The notes: generated by a model from the letters alone, not told the origin. A DNA stretch of 40,020 nt from an uncultured Victivallales bacterium (GCA_944390795.1 CALXRI010000026.1:1-40020), one strand, 5' to 3'. Shown: positions 7,645 through 16,147, counted from the first letter of the stretch. Made by a program: numbers and translations.

Positions 7645-8658
7645 TTATTTCATATCTTCCGGCAACTGCTTTCCTGGATCCGGATTCCGCTGATCCATTT
7701 GACGCTTGAGATCCCGGACAATGTTTTCGTTGTCGGAGCTCATGCGCTCAATGTCGCGTAGAAATTTGAGACGCTCCGCCGCAAATTTCTCCTTCTCAAG
7801 CGCCAGCTCGGCATCCTTCATTTTCAGCAATGCGGCATTTTTTTCCTTTTCCGCTGCCAGCTGCGACTGATGGGCCGCCGCCGCCTTTTCGAAATCCCGT
7901 CTTACAGTTCCAATGTTCCTGTCAAAAATCGCTTTCTGTTCCCTGAGCTGTTTTTCAAGCAGCGCGATATTGGAACGGAACTTTTCCGTTCCGGCAATCA
8001 GTTCGACCGACTGACGCTGAAGTTCCTGCAGCTGCCGGTTTGCGGATGCCGTTTCCTGTTTCAATTCCGTATTTGCCCGGGAAACGGAGAGAAGCTGCCG
8101 GTGCGAGTGATAACCGAAGAATGTTCCGAACAGCAGCAGAAGCAGAATGAGTGCCGCAACCGCCATCCAGAGTTTCGCCCTCCGGCCCTGCGCCCGATGC
8201 AGACGTTCCAGTTCTTCCATGCGCTGCGCCATGTCACGGAAAGTTTCCCCGATCATCTTGCCGAGTTCCTCGGATTGACGCCGGGCAATCAGCTGAAATT
8301 CGTTTTCCTTTGCCGGAAGATCGGATTTGGAGGCGGGCGCCGTCGAACCTGTCGTCCTGTCTCCTGTATTTTCCCGGGTGGAGGAGTCCGCCGCAGTTTC
8401 CGGCGATTCCGGCACGGCGCGGACCGGATGCCGCTTTGCAAGCTCGATTTCAATGTCTGCGGAAGACATGCCGGAATTCCGCAGCGACGAGATCTCTTTC
8501 AGGACCGTGACGGCGGATTCCGGATAGACCCGCCTTTTGCCCTGAATCGCATAATCGATGTAGGAGGAGTATTTGGAGAGCCAGTCGTTGATGGTGGTTC
8601 TCGGAACGCCGAGCAGCTCGGCAAGTTCAATGACCGAATATTTTTTCTCATTTTCCAT
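7645..8658 (-). CDS. Membrane-anchored MerR-type HTH coiled-coil protein
   Basis: A 337-residue protein with an unusual architecture. Residues 6-75 form a MerR/HTH_17 domain (YSVIELAELLGVPRTTINDW, then the wing KRRVYP and a helix). A Ser/Thr/Pro-rich linker spans about 80-115. A single membrane segment (162-184, WMAVAALILLLLLFGTFFGY) follows. A long coiled coil (about 186-320) rich in Gln, Glu, Lys and Arg ends the protein. The start ATG at 8658 has AAGGAA upstream and overlaps the end of ribF by 11 bp, so the two are co-transcribed. The topology puts the DNA-binding domain in the cytoplasm and the coiled coil in the periplasm. It could be a one-component membrane regulator or a chromosome-to-membrane tether. 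Function not known. Confidence 0.85.
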   Translation of the reverse strand: MENEKKYSVIELAELLGVPRTTINDWLSKYSSYIDYAIQGKRRVYPESAVTVLKEISSLRNSGMSSADIEIELAKRHPVRAVPESPETAADSSTRENTGDRTTGSTAPASKSDLPAKENEFQLIARRQSEELGKMIGETFRDMAQRMEELERLHRAQGRRAKLWMAVAALILLLLLFGTFFGYHSHRQLLSVSRANTELKQETASANRQLQELQRQSVELIAGTEKFRSNIALLEKQLREQKAIFDRNIGTVRRDFEKAAAAHQSQLAAEKEKNAALLKMKDAELALEKEKFAAERLKFLRDIERMSSDNENIVRDLKRQMDQRNPDPGKQLPEDMK

Positions 8659-9628
8659 TGCAGTTTCCTTCCAGCAGGAGATTGATGGTTTCAATGTCGT
8701 TTCGAATCTGTTCCTTCAGATCCTCCGGAGTGGCAAACCGTCTTTCCGGCCGGATAAAAGAGACCAGCTCCGCCTGAAGATGTTTTCCGTAAAGCGTTCC
8801 CCGGAACCCTCCCAGCAGATGCAGTTCCAGACGCCGGTCGATTTTTCCGTATTCCGCTCGGAAAGTCGGAGAGACTCCGAGATTCATTGCCGCAGGGTAT
8901 CTGACGCCGTCCACGTGGGCAAATCCGGCATAAACTCCGTTTGGCGGCAGAATTCCGTCCCGGAGCGCAAGATTCGCGGTTGGCGAATCAAGTTTTCTCG
9001 ACGCATTGTGATATCCTTCCTCCACTGTCCCGAACAGAGAGTAATTCCGCCCGAGCATCGCAGCCGCCAGTTTCAGATTGCCTTCCGTCACGGCTTTCCG
9101 GATGGCCGTGCTGCTGATGATCGTGCCTTCCGGAGTCCGGAGTTCCGCAACAGGAACAAAGGCGAAACCTTTTTCCTCCGCCTTCCGTTTCAGAAAGACG
9201 GAGTCCCCGCTGGCGCCTGCGCCGAAGCGCCATTTCTGCCCGACGCAAATTCCTTTGACGACAACCTCTCCTCCGAAAAGGCATGAATCCAGAAACTCAT
9301 TCGGCGCGAGGGAGGCGAATTCCCGTGTGAAATGGATGGAAACCACCGCGGCCGCTCCGAATTTCCCCAGCATTCGGATCTTTTCTTCCGTCGGCAGAAG
9401 AAGCCGGGGGGCCGAACGCGGGCTGACGAGTTCCCGGGGATGCGGGAAAAAAGTCATCGCGACCGGGACGGCATGATGTTTTTCCGCCAGTTTCAGAAGT
9501 TCCGTCAGCAGTTTCCGGTGACCGAGGTGCACTCCGTCAAAGACGCCGATTGCAACCGCCACGGAAGATATCCCGTATCTGGAAAGAGCGGAGACGGACT
9601 CCGTTTCCAGAATCATTTCATTTGTCAT
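8648..9628 (-). CDS. ribF: Bifunctional riboflavin kinase/FAD synthetase
   Basis: Converts riboflavin to FMN and then FMN to FAD. The 326-residue length is typical. The N-terminal FMN adenylyltransferase has GVFDGVHLGHR (28-38) and ISSTAIR (171-177). The C-terminal riboflavin kinase has SPTANL (215-220) and LELHLL (267-272), containing the catalytic Glu. The glycine-rich segment before PTAN, usually G-x-G-R-x-L-G-F, reads NASRKLDS here, a departure in the kinase flavin/ATP loop. The gene is the first of a two-gene transcript with the membrane MerR-type protein and follows a promoter embedded in repeated CGTCATT motifs. Confidence 0.95.
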   Translation of the reverse strand: MTNEMILETESVSALSRYGISSVAVAIGVFDGVHLGHRKLLTELLKLAEKHHAVPVAMTFFPHPRELVSPRSAPRLLLPTEEKIRMLGKFGAAAVVSIHFTREFASLAPNEFLDSCLFGGEVVVKGICVGQKWRFGAGASGDSVFLKRKAEEKGFAFVPVAELRTPEGTIISSTAIRKAVTEGNLKLAAAMLGRNYSLFGTVEEGYHNASRKLDSPTANLALRDGILPPNGVYAGFAHVDGVRYPAAMNLGVSPTFRAEYGKIDRRLELHLLGGFRGTLYGKHLQAELVSFIRPERRFATPEDLKEQIRNDIETINLLLEGNCNGK

Positions 9629-9644
9629 AATCTTTCATTATCTC

Positions 9645-9717
9645 CGTCATTTCTTTCAAATGGCGTCAATAATATAACAAAAATGACGGATTTTGCAAGC
9701 GTCATTTTTCCGTCATT
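9645..9717 (-). promoter_or_regulatory. ribF promoter within five CGTCATT-type motifs
   Basis: On the minus strand TTGCAA (9693-9698) and TATATT (9671-9676), 16 bp apart, form a promoter about 40 bp upstream of ribF. The heptamer CGTCATT or its complement occurs at 9645-9651, 9682-9688 (inverted), 9700-9706 and 9711-9717, with a one-mismatch copy at 9664-9670. Four successive starts are 18-19 bp apart. Copies lie on both sides of the -35 and downstream of the -10, as expected for a repressor or activator array. Confidence 0.5.
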
Positions 9718-9899
9718 TAAAAGAGTATCCATCGAAAATGCCGGAGGACAGCAGAAAAAATGTTCTCCGCCACAGTGCATTCTGCCGCGATGGCGTTTCA
9801 CCGTTTTCAAACGGATTTGCCGGTTCCTCTGTGGTGCGGACGAAAATCTGATGCCGCCCGGAATGCGGGGCGGCAGCCGAATGTTCTGCAGCTCTGGAA

Positions 9900-10622
9900 T
9901 TACGGTTTCAGGATGCCGGAAGGATTCAGCGCGGTTTCCATGGTGCGCAGCACGGCGGGAGCAAAATTCTGCTTCGCCTGATAAGGGCGGTAACGGACCC
10001 TGAGTTCCCCATTTTCCACGGAGAGCGATTCGACGGCATCCAGCAGACGTTGGTGGCCGGGCGACTGCTGGAATTTCCGCCATGCGTCTTCCAGTCTGCC
10101 GCGCATTGCGGACGGCATTGCCAGATTGCCCATTTTTGCGTTGCCGATCCGCAGGGAGGAGGCGCCGTTCTCAATCCGGATGTCCAGATCGGCCTGAACA
10201 TTTACACGGGAGCCGAACGGCGTTTTCATTCCGGTGTCATGACTGTAAGAGAAGCGGAAGGAGTCGTTGTTCAGTTTCAAGGCTGTGTCCCGGAGAGGCA
10301 CTCCGCCGATCCGCATGTTTCCGGCAAACTGCCCGGTGAGATTCAGGACGGTCTCCGTCAGGGCTTCAAATTCCCGGCCGGAAAGAGCAAGCTCCTGCGG
10401 CGGGGTTTCCCCGGAGGCGTTCCGGATCCGGGATATGGCCTCGGCGGTTTTCATCTGTGCCATCCGGCGGTCCGCAGGATCCAGCTCCGAGAGCGGTGTC
10501 CGCACCATCGGCGCATCAGTGAAGACGCTTCGCATGACCAGGAAGGCTATGACACATCCAAGCAGCAGAAAGGCGGACAGGAAGCATAGAACAATTCCTG
10601 CAATTTTCCGGCTGGAACTCAT
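9900..10622 (-). CDS. Single-pass membrane protein of unknown function
   Basis: A 240-residue protein with an N-terminal membrane anchor (about 7-30, IAGIVLCFLSAFLLLGCVIA) and a soluble remainder that should face the periplasm. Residues 85-165 have the alternating pattern of beta strands (GVPLRDTALKLNNDSFRFSY, then VNVQADLDIRIENG), and a charged C-terminal stretch ends LNPSGILKP. The ATG overlaps the stop of tsaB as ATGA, so translation is coupled. I do not recognise the family. The 160 bp between it and the ribF promoter hold no clear gene. Confidence 0.75.
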   Translation of the reverse strand: MSSSRKIAGIVLCFLSAFLLLGCVIAFLVMRSVFTDAPMVRTPLSELDPADRRMAQMKTAEAISRIRNASGETPPQELALSGREFEALTETVLNLTGQFAGNMRIGGVPLRDTALKLNNDSFRFSYSHDTGMKTPFGSRVNVQADLDIRIENGASSLRIGNAKMGNLAMPSAMRGRLEDAWRKFQQSPGHQRLLDAVESLSVENGELRVRYRPYQAKQNFAPAVLRTMETALNPSGILKP

Positions 10623-11290
10623 AAAGCCCTCGGAATCCGCGGTTCCACAAAAACCGCCGGGCGGAGATAGACCAGATCTTTGAGCGTAGTTGAAAAATCG
10701 CCGGGAGAGGTGAAGATCAGGCTGGACGCCTTCAGATGTTCCAGCGGGTGCAGTTTCCCTTCCACCGCGTGTTCCGCAACTTTCCGGATCTGCGCTTCAT
10801 CACGGACGAAACAGACGAACGCGTCATACTTGTCCAGCAGCTCCAGGGAGGTGTTTCCCAGCACCGCGTGCACGCCGTCCGGCCGATAAAAGCTTTCCTC
10901 GCGCCGGAGTCCGAATGCGAGAAGTTCGTCGCGCCGTCCATCGAAGAGCGCGAGCACACGTTCCTGTTCCGTATCTGCCGTCGCCGCCATCGCCGCGGCG
11001 GTTGAAATTCCCCGGCAGCGGACATTGCTTCGTCCGAACGCCAGCCCCATTACGAAGGATGAGGCAAGACGCAGTCCGGTGAATGATCCCGGTCCGATTC
11101 CGACGCTCCATTCCCCGATGTCCTGAAATGCCGCAGCATACTGTTCCAGACATTTTTTCATCCAGGCGGGAAGACCCGACGCATTGCGCGGCGGCAGGGC
11201 GATGTGAGTGTCAAAAAGGAGCGTTCCGTCTTCCTTCGCCAGGGCGAACGAGGCTTCGCTCCATGAATAATCAAATCCGGCTCTGAACAT
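10619..11290 (-). CDS. tsaB: TsaB, tRNA t6A biosynthesis scaffold
   Basis: Partner of TsaD in making N6-threonylcarbamoyladenosine at position 37 of ANN-decoding tRNAs. The 223-residue length is normal. The TsaB signature WSVGIGPGSFTGLRLASSFV lies at about 61-80, followed by MGLAFG and the RGISTAAAMA segment. The N-terminus (FDYSWSEASFALAKEDGTLL) is the ASKHA-fold start, with the usual DTS replaced by DYS. tsaD, tsaC and tsaE are not in the window. It lies downstream of the NFU and cysteine desulfurase genes in the same direction, with 77 bp between NFU stop and this start. Confidence 0.9.
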   Translation of the reverse strand: MFRAGFDYSWSEASFALAKEDGTLLFDTHIALPPRNASGLPAWMKKCLEQYAAAFQDIGEWSVGIGPGSFTGLRLASSFVMGLAFGRSNVRCRGISTAAAMAATADTEQERVLALFDGRRDELLAFGLRREESFYRPDGVHAVLGNTSLELLDKYDAFVCFVRDEAQIRKVAEHAVEGKLHPLEHLKASSLIFTSPGDFSTTLKDLVYLRPAVFVEPRIPRAL

Positions 11291-11367
11291 CGTTTTTCAC
11301 AGACTTTCCTGCATCTTTCCGTGACGGCCCGCCTTCTCTGAAGGGATCCGCCGCGGAAATCATGAAC

Positions 11368-11595
11368 TTACACGCGCTCGACGACGATTTCCGGATCGAC
11401 CTCCTCGCGGAGAATTCTCTGAATGCCGTCCTTGATGGTCATGGTTGCGTGGGGACAGCATCCGCATGCGCCTTTGAGCGCGAGCTTGACTTCCTTGCCT
11501 TCGATGGAGACAATTTCCAGATCGCCGCCGTCATTCTGCAGGTGGACGCGGAGTTCCTCGAGTTTTTCCCGTATGGTTTTTTCCAGTTCTTCCAT
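11368..11595 (-). CDS. NFU-type iron-sulfur cluster scaffold
   Basis: A 75-residue stand-alone NifU C-terminal domain. It carries the CxxC cluster ligands in LALKGACGCCPHATMTIKDG (about 38-57) after the typical HLQNDGGDLEIVSI strand. Such proteins hold and pass on a 4Fe-4S cluster. The start is the ATG at 11595 with an AAGGAAA Shine-Dalgarno; longer readings of the frame have no ribosome site. It follows the cysteine desulfurase gene by 68 bp, which suits a shared sulfur-to-cluster role. Confidence 0.9.
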   Translation of the reverse strand: MEELEKTIREKLEELRVHLQNDGGDLEIVSIEGKEVKLALKGACGCCPHATMTIKDGIQRILREEVDPEIVVERV

Positions 11596-11663
11596 GATGA
11601 ATTTCCTTTCTGTTTTGATTTCCGGGTAATCTAACCGCTGAACGGTTTGTTTGCAAGTCGTTT

Positions 11664-12785
11664 TCAGTATTTGCGGATGCATTCGGCCAGCGCCCGGCTG
11701 AAAATCCGCATCTCCTCCACGGTGTTGTCCGCCCATGTTGACACGCGGAGGGCGCAATATGTTTCATCGGCAGGACAGCCCATTGCCCGGAGCGCGGGGG
11801 AACCGCTGCCTTCGGATTCGCAGGCGCTTCCCGGAGCAACGGAAATCTCATGCGCGTGGAGTGCGCGGGTCAGAATGGCCCCCTGGTATGGAGGAAGGGT
11901 CATATGAAGGATGTAGGGCGACGAGCAGGCGGCCTTGACGGTCTGGCGGTAAGGCACGCCTTCCTCCGCGAGACAGGTGCGCAAAGTGTCCTTGAGTTCC
12001 GCTGCGTACATTGCATTTTCGTCGATTTCAAGAAGAAGCTCCGCCAGGCGGTTTGCCAGCGTCATTGCCGCGGCGGGGACGCAGCGGCCGATCCGGTGCT
12101 CAAGCGTGCGGATACGCGCCATGGATTTGTGCAGAGCAGGGCGGTAAACCAGCGCACCGCCGCTCGGACAGCCGACCTTCTGACCGGAAACCGTCATGAT
12201 GTCAAGGCGCGCTCCGCTCCATGGAATCCGGATTTTGCCTGCGGACTGGATGGTGTCCGCCAGAAACAGCGCCCGCGGCGCCTTCCCGTCGATGATTTCG
12301 CGGATTGCCTTCAGATCCTGAATTCGGCCCGTTTCCGACTGCACGTGATGGAGTGCGACAAGCGCAGTCTTCTCATTCAGAATGGATTCCAGCGAATCCA
12401 TGTCGATTTTTCCATCGTGCTCCACCTTGCAGAACTGCAGTTCCCGGCCGTATTGTTCCGCCGCGCGGCAGAGCGCATGCGCCAGCGCCGGGTGTTCGAG
12501 CGGAGAAGTGACGATACCGCCTCCGGAGACATGCATCATTGCGCCCTGCACCGCGGTCAGCAGAGCGCCGGTTCCGGTGTTCGTCCAGATCAGTTCGCCC
12601 GTGTCCGCGCCGCAGAGGGCGGAGGAGAGACGCGTTCCCGATTCCTTCAGCGCATTGGCGCATTCCGCGCCGTGAAAGCCCATGGATTCCTGATTGGCGA
12701 AGAAGCGGACCATGACGGCACGGAAGAAATCAATCGTGTCCGAATCGCACGGACAGGCTGCGGCGTTGTCAAGATAGATCGGCAT
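11664..12785 (-). CDS. Cysteine desulfurase, NifS/IscS-like
   Basis: A PLP enzyme that takes sulfur from cysteine as a persulfide for cluster assembly or tRNA thiolation. It has 373 residues. It begins MPIYLDNAAA, has His98 (LEHPA) for ring stacking, Asp177 and Gln180 (ADTIQSAG) for the PLP nitrogen and oxygen, Lys203 for the Schiff base, and Cys322 in VAPGSACES as the persulfide carrier. The residue before the PLP lysine is Gln (SGQKVG), where IscS and SufS have His. The start ATG at 12785 has AGGAG 8 nt upstream. It precedes the NFU gene. The IscS branch is the likeliest, but the sequence is divergent. Confidence 0.88.
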   Translation of the reverse strand: MPIYLDNAAACPCDSDTIDFFRAVMVRFFANQESMGFHGAECANALKESGTRLSSALCGADTGELIWTNTGTGALLTAVQGAMMHVSGGGIVTSPLEHPALAHALCRAAEQYGRELQFCKVEHDGKIDMDSLESILNEKTALVALHHVQSETGRIQDLKAIREIIDGKAPRALFLADTIQSAGKIRIPWSGARLDIMTVSGQKVGCPSGGALVYRPALHKSMARIRTLEHRIGRCVPAAAMTLANRLAELLLEIDENAMYAAELKDTLRTCLAEEGVPYRQTVKAACSSPYILHMTLPPYQGAILTRALHAHEISVAPGSACESEGSGSPALRAMGCPADETYCALRVSTWADNTVEEMRIFSRALAECIRKY

Positions 12786-12869
12786 AGGCGGCTCCTTTCT
12801 CCTGAAAATCTGCATGGGCAAGGTGCAGGGCTTGAGCCCGGAAAACCAAACGCGCTGTTCAGAAAAGAG

Positions 12870-13130
12870 TTATTCGTTGCGTATTTTCTCCTTTTCCCGT
12901 TCCCATCTGTCACGGATGGAGGCAAGTTCCGTCACGAGTCCGTTCCGGATCTCTTCCGCTTTCGCCGGATCGCTTTCCTTTATCAGGCGCTGATCGGCGG
13001 AGAGCTGTGCCTCTGCGAGTTTCGACTGATAGAGTTTGTCGATCTCGGCGAGTTTCTGTTTTTTCTCCTCGGAAATCTCCCGGAGTTTTCCTCCCGTGCG
13101 CTCCAGCGCAAGTTCAAAGGCGCTTTTCAT
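12870..13130 (-). CDS. Small charged coiled-coil protein
   Basis: An 86-residue, almost wholly helical protein rich in Glu, Lys, Leu and Ala with heptad-like spacing (ISEEKKQKLAEIDKLYQSKL). It has no signal peptide, cysteines or membrane segment. It starts at an ATG with GGGAGAAC upstream and sits between the Nudix gene (72 bp) and the cysteine desulfurase (84 bp) in one direction. I do not recognise a family. It is likely cytoplasmic and oligomeric. Confidence 0.65.
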   Translation of the reverse strand: MKSAFELALERTGGKLREISEEKKQKLAEIDKLYQSKLAEAQLSADQRLIKESDPAKAEEIRNGLVTELASIRDRWEREKEKIRNE

Positions 13131-13202
13131 TGTCTTTTGTTCTCCCGACTCTTAATATGTTGAAGATTTTTCATCCTGCGGTCCGCGGGATTCCGCCTCC
13201 CG

Positions 13203-13775
13203 TCAGGCAAAATGTTCCGGTTCGCGTTCCATCCAGTAGAAGAAAAGCGCATTCAGGACAATTCCGTGCGAAATCGCGCCGGTCCGCAGGAACTCCTTCA
13301 CCTTTGCAACGGGAACGATTCTGTGTTCGATGTCCTCGGTGTCTTCCAGACGGGGTTCCGATATCCGCCTGACATTGTCGATCTTTACGACATAGCAGGT
13401 ATTGTGCTGGATTGCCGGATTCGGACATACCTTTCCGATGATGTGCGGATTTTCTCCTGCGAATCCGGTTTCCTCAAGCAGTTCCCGTTCCGCAGCCTCC
13501 AGGGGGGAGGCGTCCGCGCGGTCGATGCATCCGCCGGGCACTTCGAGTTCGATTTTCTGCGTTCCATGGCGGAACTGACGGATCATCAGCAGTTCCTTTT
13601 CCGGGGTTTCCGGAATGACCACCACCCAGTCGATCAGGTCCATCGTGATGAAGTCATGCGTTGCGCCGGTCCGGACGCATTCGAATGTTTCCGAAACCAT
13701 GGTCATGACGCCGGTCCGGCAGAGTTCGCGCCGGTTGCCGCGGGAGATCCATTTTGCTGTGCCGTCCGGACTCAT
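13203..13775 (-). CDS. Nudix hydrolase, ADP-ribose pyrophosphatase type
   Basis: A 190-residue hydrolase of nucleoside diphosphate derivatives, probably ADP-ribose or a sugar nucleotide. The Nudix region reads LEVPGGCIDRADASPLEAAE then RELLEETGF. The catalytic REx2EExG core is complete. The glycine-to-Arg segment is one residue longer than usual, and the first box Glu is Ala. The strand WVVVIPETPEKELLMIRQFR and the ELEVPGG loop are typical of ADPRase members. The ATG overlaps the upstream lipoprotein stop by 4 bp, so translation is coupled. Confidence 0.88.
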   Translation of the reverse strand: MSPDGTAKWISRGNRRELCRTGVMTMVSETFECVRTGATHDFITMDLIDWVVVIPETPEKELLMIRQFRHGTQKIELEVPGGCIDRADASPLEAAERELLEETGFAGENPHIIGKVCPNPAIQHNTCYVVKIDNVRRISEPRLEDTEDIEHRIVPVAKVKEFLRTGAISHGIVLNALFFYWMEREPEHFA

Positions 13776-14584
13776 TTTACAGCCGGAGGCGTATGGTTGA
13801 ACGGAACAGGCGGCATGAATTCGGAATCGGGAATTTCCGGATTCAGACGGAACTCCTTGAGCGTGGAGATGTCGGTCTGCTCAAGACTGTAGACGACAGA
13901 GGTCTCCGCAATCCGGATATCGCTGATCCAGACATAGCTTGTCGTGTTTGCCGAATAGAGATATTCCTTTCCGTCCACGGCGTACATGATCGTCTCAAGT
14001 TTTCTGGTCAGGAAAGTTTTTCCGTCCACGTAAATGATATAGGGCGCGATGCCGTCGATTCCGGGATCGCAGATCAGGCGGTAGGTCTTGAGTCCATCCT
14101 TGTAGGAGATGTCGATTGTGATCTGCTTGAATATTTTCGAGACGTTCACGCCGGGGGTCGCCATCTGCGTGAAGATGCGCACGAGCGAAAGCGGAAGGCC
14201 GGGTTTGATTTTTTCGCTTCTGTTTTTCAGGAGATTCACGTTCCAGCCCTGCCTGCCGTTGAAGATCACGGCGGCGATCGCCTTGCCGTCGCGGTAGGTC
14301 GTCGTGCGCATTTTGTCCGGAGCCTTGAAAATCACCTCCGTGGCATAATACTCCTTTTTCCCCGGTTTGACGGAGGAGAGGTCCTGCTTCATCAGATAGG
14401 TTTTCGCATTCCGGTAGTTTCCTTTCGGATCGGTTGCCTGATTCATCTTTGCAACCAGCTGCGCCACGGTCAGATCGGAGGGTTCCTGCGGCTCAAGGTC
14501 AAGCAGCGAGGGTCCGCAGGCCGTCGGGAACGCGCCGCAGACGGCTGCCGCGCAGAGTAGAAGCACTTTTCGCATGGGACTCAT
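13772..14584 (-). CDS. LolA/DUF4292-like lipoprotein
   Basis: A 270-residue predicted lipoprotein. The N-terminus is a lipoprotein signal peptide (MRKVLLLCAAAVCGAFPTAC) with the cleaved cysteine at about residue 23. The mature part has the pattern of LolA-like outer membrane carriers: a helix LTVAQLVAKMNQAT, then repeated strands with K-x-P-D-K-M-R, FNGRQGW and YIIYVDGKTFLTRKLE. It may bind lipid or act in envelope assembly. The start ATG at 14584 is 8 nt after AAGGAGAG. It follows gnd by 35 bp and overlaps the Nudix gene by 4 bp. Confidence 0.75.
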   Translation of the reverse strand: MSPMRKVLLLCAAAVCGAFPTACGPSLLDLEPQEPSDLTVAQLVAKMNQATDPKGNYRNAKTYLMKQDLSSVKPGKKEYYATEVIFKAPDKMRTTTYRDGKAIAAVIFNGRQGWNVNLLKNRSEKIKPGLPLSLVRIFTQMATPGVNVSKIFKQITIDISYKDGLKTYRLICDPGIDGIAPYIIYVDGKTFLTRKLETIMYAVDGKEYLYSANTTSYVWISDIRIAETSVVYSLEQTDISTLKEFRLNPEIPDSEFMPPVPFNHTPPAVK

Positions 14585-14619
14585 GATGGACTCTCCTTCG
14601 TGTTTTCGGAAATGACTTC

Positions 14620-16080
14620 CTATCTGTTGTAGTTGGTTGAAGTTGCCGATACGCTTCCCGATCCCGTCCAGTCGGTGTGGAAGAATTCGCCGCGCGGTCT
14701 GTCGATCCGCTCATAGGTATGCGCCCCGAAACAGTCGCGCATCGCCTGAATCAGATTGGCGGGAAGGCGTTTCGAGCGGCTCGCGTCGTAATAGGCCAGG
14801 GCGCTGGAGAAGGCGGGAACGGCAATGCCGCTCATCGCCGCGGCTGCAACCACCTTGCGCAGAGAGTCCTGGGCTTTCGCCAGAGCATCGGAGAAGAACG
14901 GATCGAACATCAGATTCGCCAGGTCGCCGTCCGCGGCAAAGGCGCGCTTGATGTCGTCAAGGAATTTTGCGCGGATGATGCATCCGCCGCGCCACATCAG
15001 CGCGATGTCGCCGTAGTTCAAGTTCCAGTTGTATTCCAGAGAGGCGGCGCGCAGCACCTGGAACCCCTGGGCATAGGCGCAGATTTTCGCCGCGTACAGA
15101 GCCTGCCGCACCGATTCGGCGAATTCCTTTCCGTCCTGCGCTTCGGATACGGATGGGCCGGGCAGGATTTCCGCGGCGGCGAGCCGCTCCTCGCGCAAGG
15201 CGGAAAGACACCTGGCGAATACGGCCTCGGCGATTGTCGCGGCCGGCGTCCCGAGATCCAGCGCGCATTCTGCGGTCCATTTCCCGGTTCCCTTCTGTCC
15301 CGCGCTGTCGAGAATGAGATCCAGCACATAAGCGCCGGTTTCCGGGTCTTTCCTGCGGAGAATTTCCGATGTGATTTCAATCAGATAGCTTTCGAGTTCG
15401 CCGCGGTTCCAGTCCTCGAACAGGGCCGCAAGCGTTTCGGGGGTGAAACGGCAGAACCGGCGCAGGAGTTCCCATGCCTCGGCGATCATCTGCATGTCGC
15501 TGTATTCGATGCCGTTGTGAAGCATTTTCACGAAATGACCGGATCCGTCCGGTCCGACCCAGTCGCAGCAGGGCGTTCCGTCGGGAGCTTTGGCGCTGAT
15601 TGCGCGGAAGATGTCCCGGATATGCTCCCATGCGCGGATGTCGCCGCCGGGCATGAGTGAGGGACCGTGAAGGGCGCCCTCCTCGCCTCCGGAGACTCCC
15701 GTGCCGACAAACAGAATTCCCTTCTTCTGGAGTTCCGCCGTGCGGCGCATGGTGTCTTTGAAGAAGCTGTTTCCTCCGTCGATGATGATGTCACCGGGTT
15801 CCAGATGCGCGAGAAGCTGTCCGATGAGTTCGTCCACAGGCGATCCCGCCTTGACCATGAGCATGATTCTGCGGGGACGTTCCAGAGAATCGCAGAGTTC
15901 CCCGATCGAGGAAGCCGGCAGAATATTCCGTCCTTTTCCGCGGCCTCCGGCAAATGCCTCGGTTCTGGCGCCCGTCCGGTTGTAAACGGCGACGGCAAAC
16001 CCCTTCGACTCCATATTCAGAGCCAGGTTTTCCCCCATGACCGCCAGTCCGGCGACAGCGATATCAGCCTTGTTTTTCAT
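14620..16080 (-). CDS. gnd: 6-phosphogluconate dehydrogenase, decarboxylating
   Basis: Oxidises 6-phosphogluconate to ribulose 5-phosphate and CO2 in the pentose phosphate pathway. The 486-residue length equals the long homodimeric form. The Rossmann start has GLAVMGENLALNMESKGFAV with NRT after the second strand, the Arg/Thr pattern of NADP enzymes. The substrate region has GTGVSGGEEGALHGPSLMPG, the catalytic Lys and Asn in KMLHNGIEYSDMQ and the all-helical domain segment QKGTGKWTAECALDLG. It is the first gene of the minus-strand block, reading from a clear promoter at 16119-16147. Confidence 0.97.
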   Translation of the reverse strand: MKNKADIAVAGLAVMGENLALNMESKGFAVAVYNRTGARTEAFAGGRGKGRNILPASSIGELCDSLERPRRIMLMVKAGSPVDELIGQLLAHLEPGDIIIDGGNSFFKDTMRRTAELQKKGILFVGTGVSGGEEGALHGPSLMPGGDIRAWEHIRDIFRAISAKAPDGTPCCDWVGPDGSGHFVKMLHNGIEYSDMQMIAEAWELLRRFCRFTPETLAALFEDWNRGELESYLIEITSEILRRKDPETGAYVLDLILDSAGQKGTGKWTAECALDLGTPAATIAEAVFARCLSALREERLAAAEILPGPSVSEAQDGKEFAESVRQALYAAKICAYAQGFQVLRAASLEYNWNLNYGDIALMWRGGCIIRAKFLDDIKRAFAADGDLANLMFDPFFSDALAKAQDSLRKVVAAAAMSGIAVPAFSSALAYYDASRSKRLPANLIQAMRDCFGAHTYERIDRPRGEFFHTDWTGSGSVSATSTNYNR

Positions 16081-16118
16081 AAAAATCCATTTCCCCCCTG
16101 ATTTGGAGTTTCACCGGG

Positions 16119-16147
16119 AATATAGCATCCGATCCGGGAATTCGCAA
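16119..16147 (-). promoter_or_regulatory. gnd promoter
   Basis: On the minus strand TTGCGA (16142-16147) and TATATT (16119-16124) are separated by exactly 17 bp. The box lies about 40 bp upstream of the gnd ATG and probably drives the block down to the membrane protein at 9900. Confidence 0.65.
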
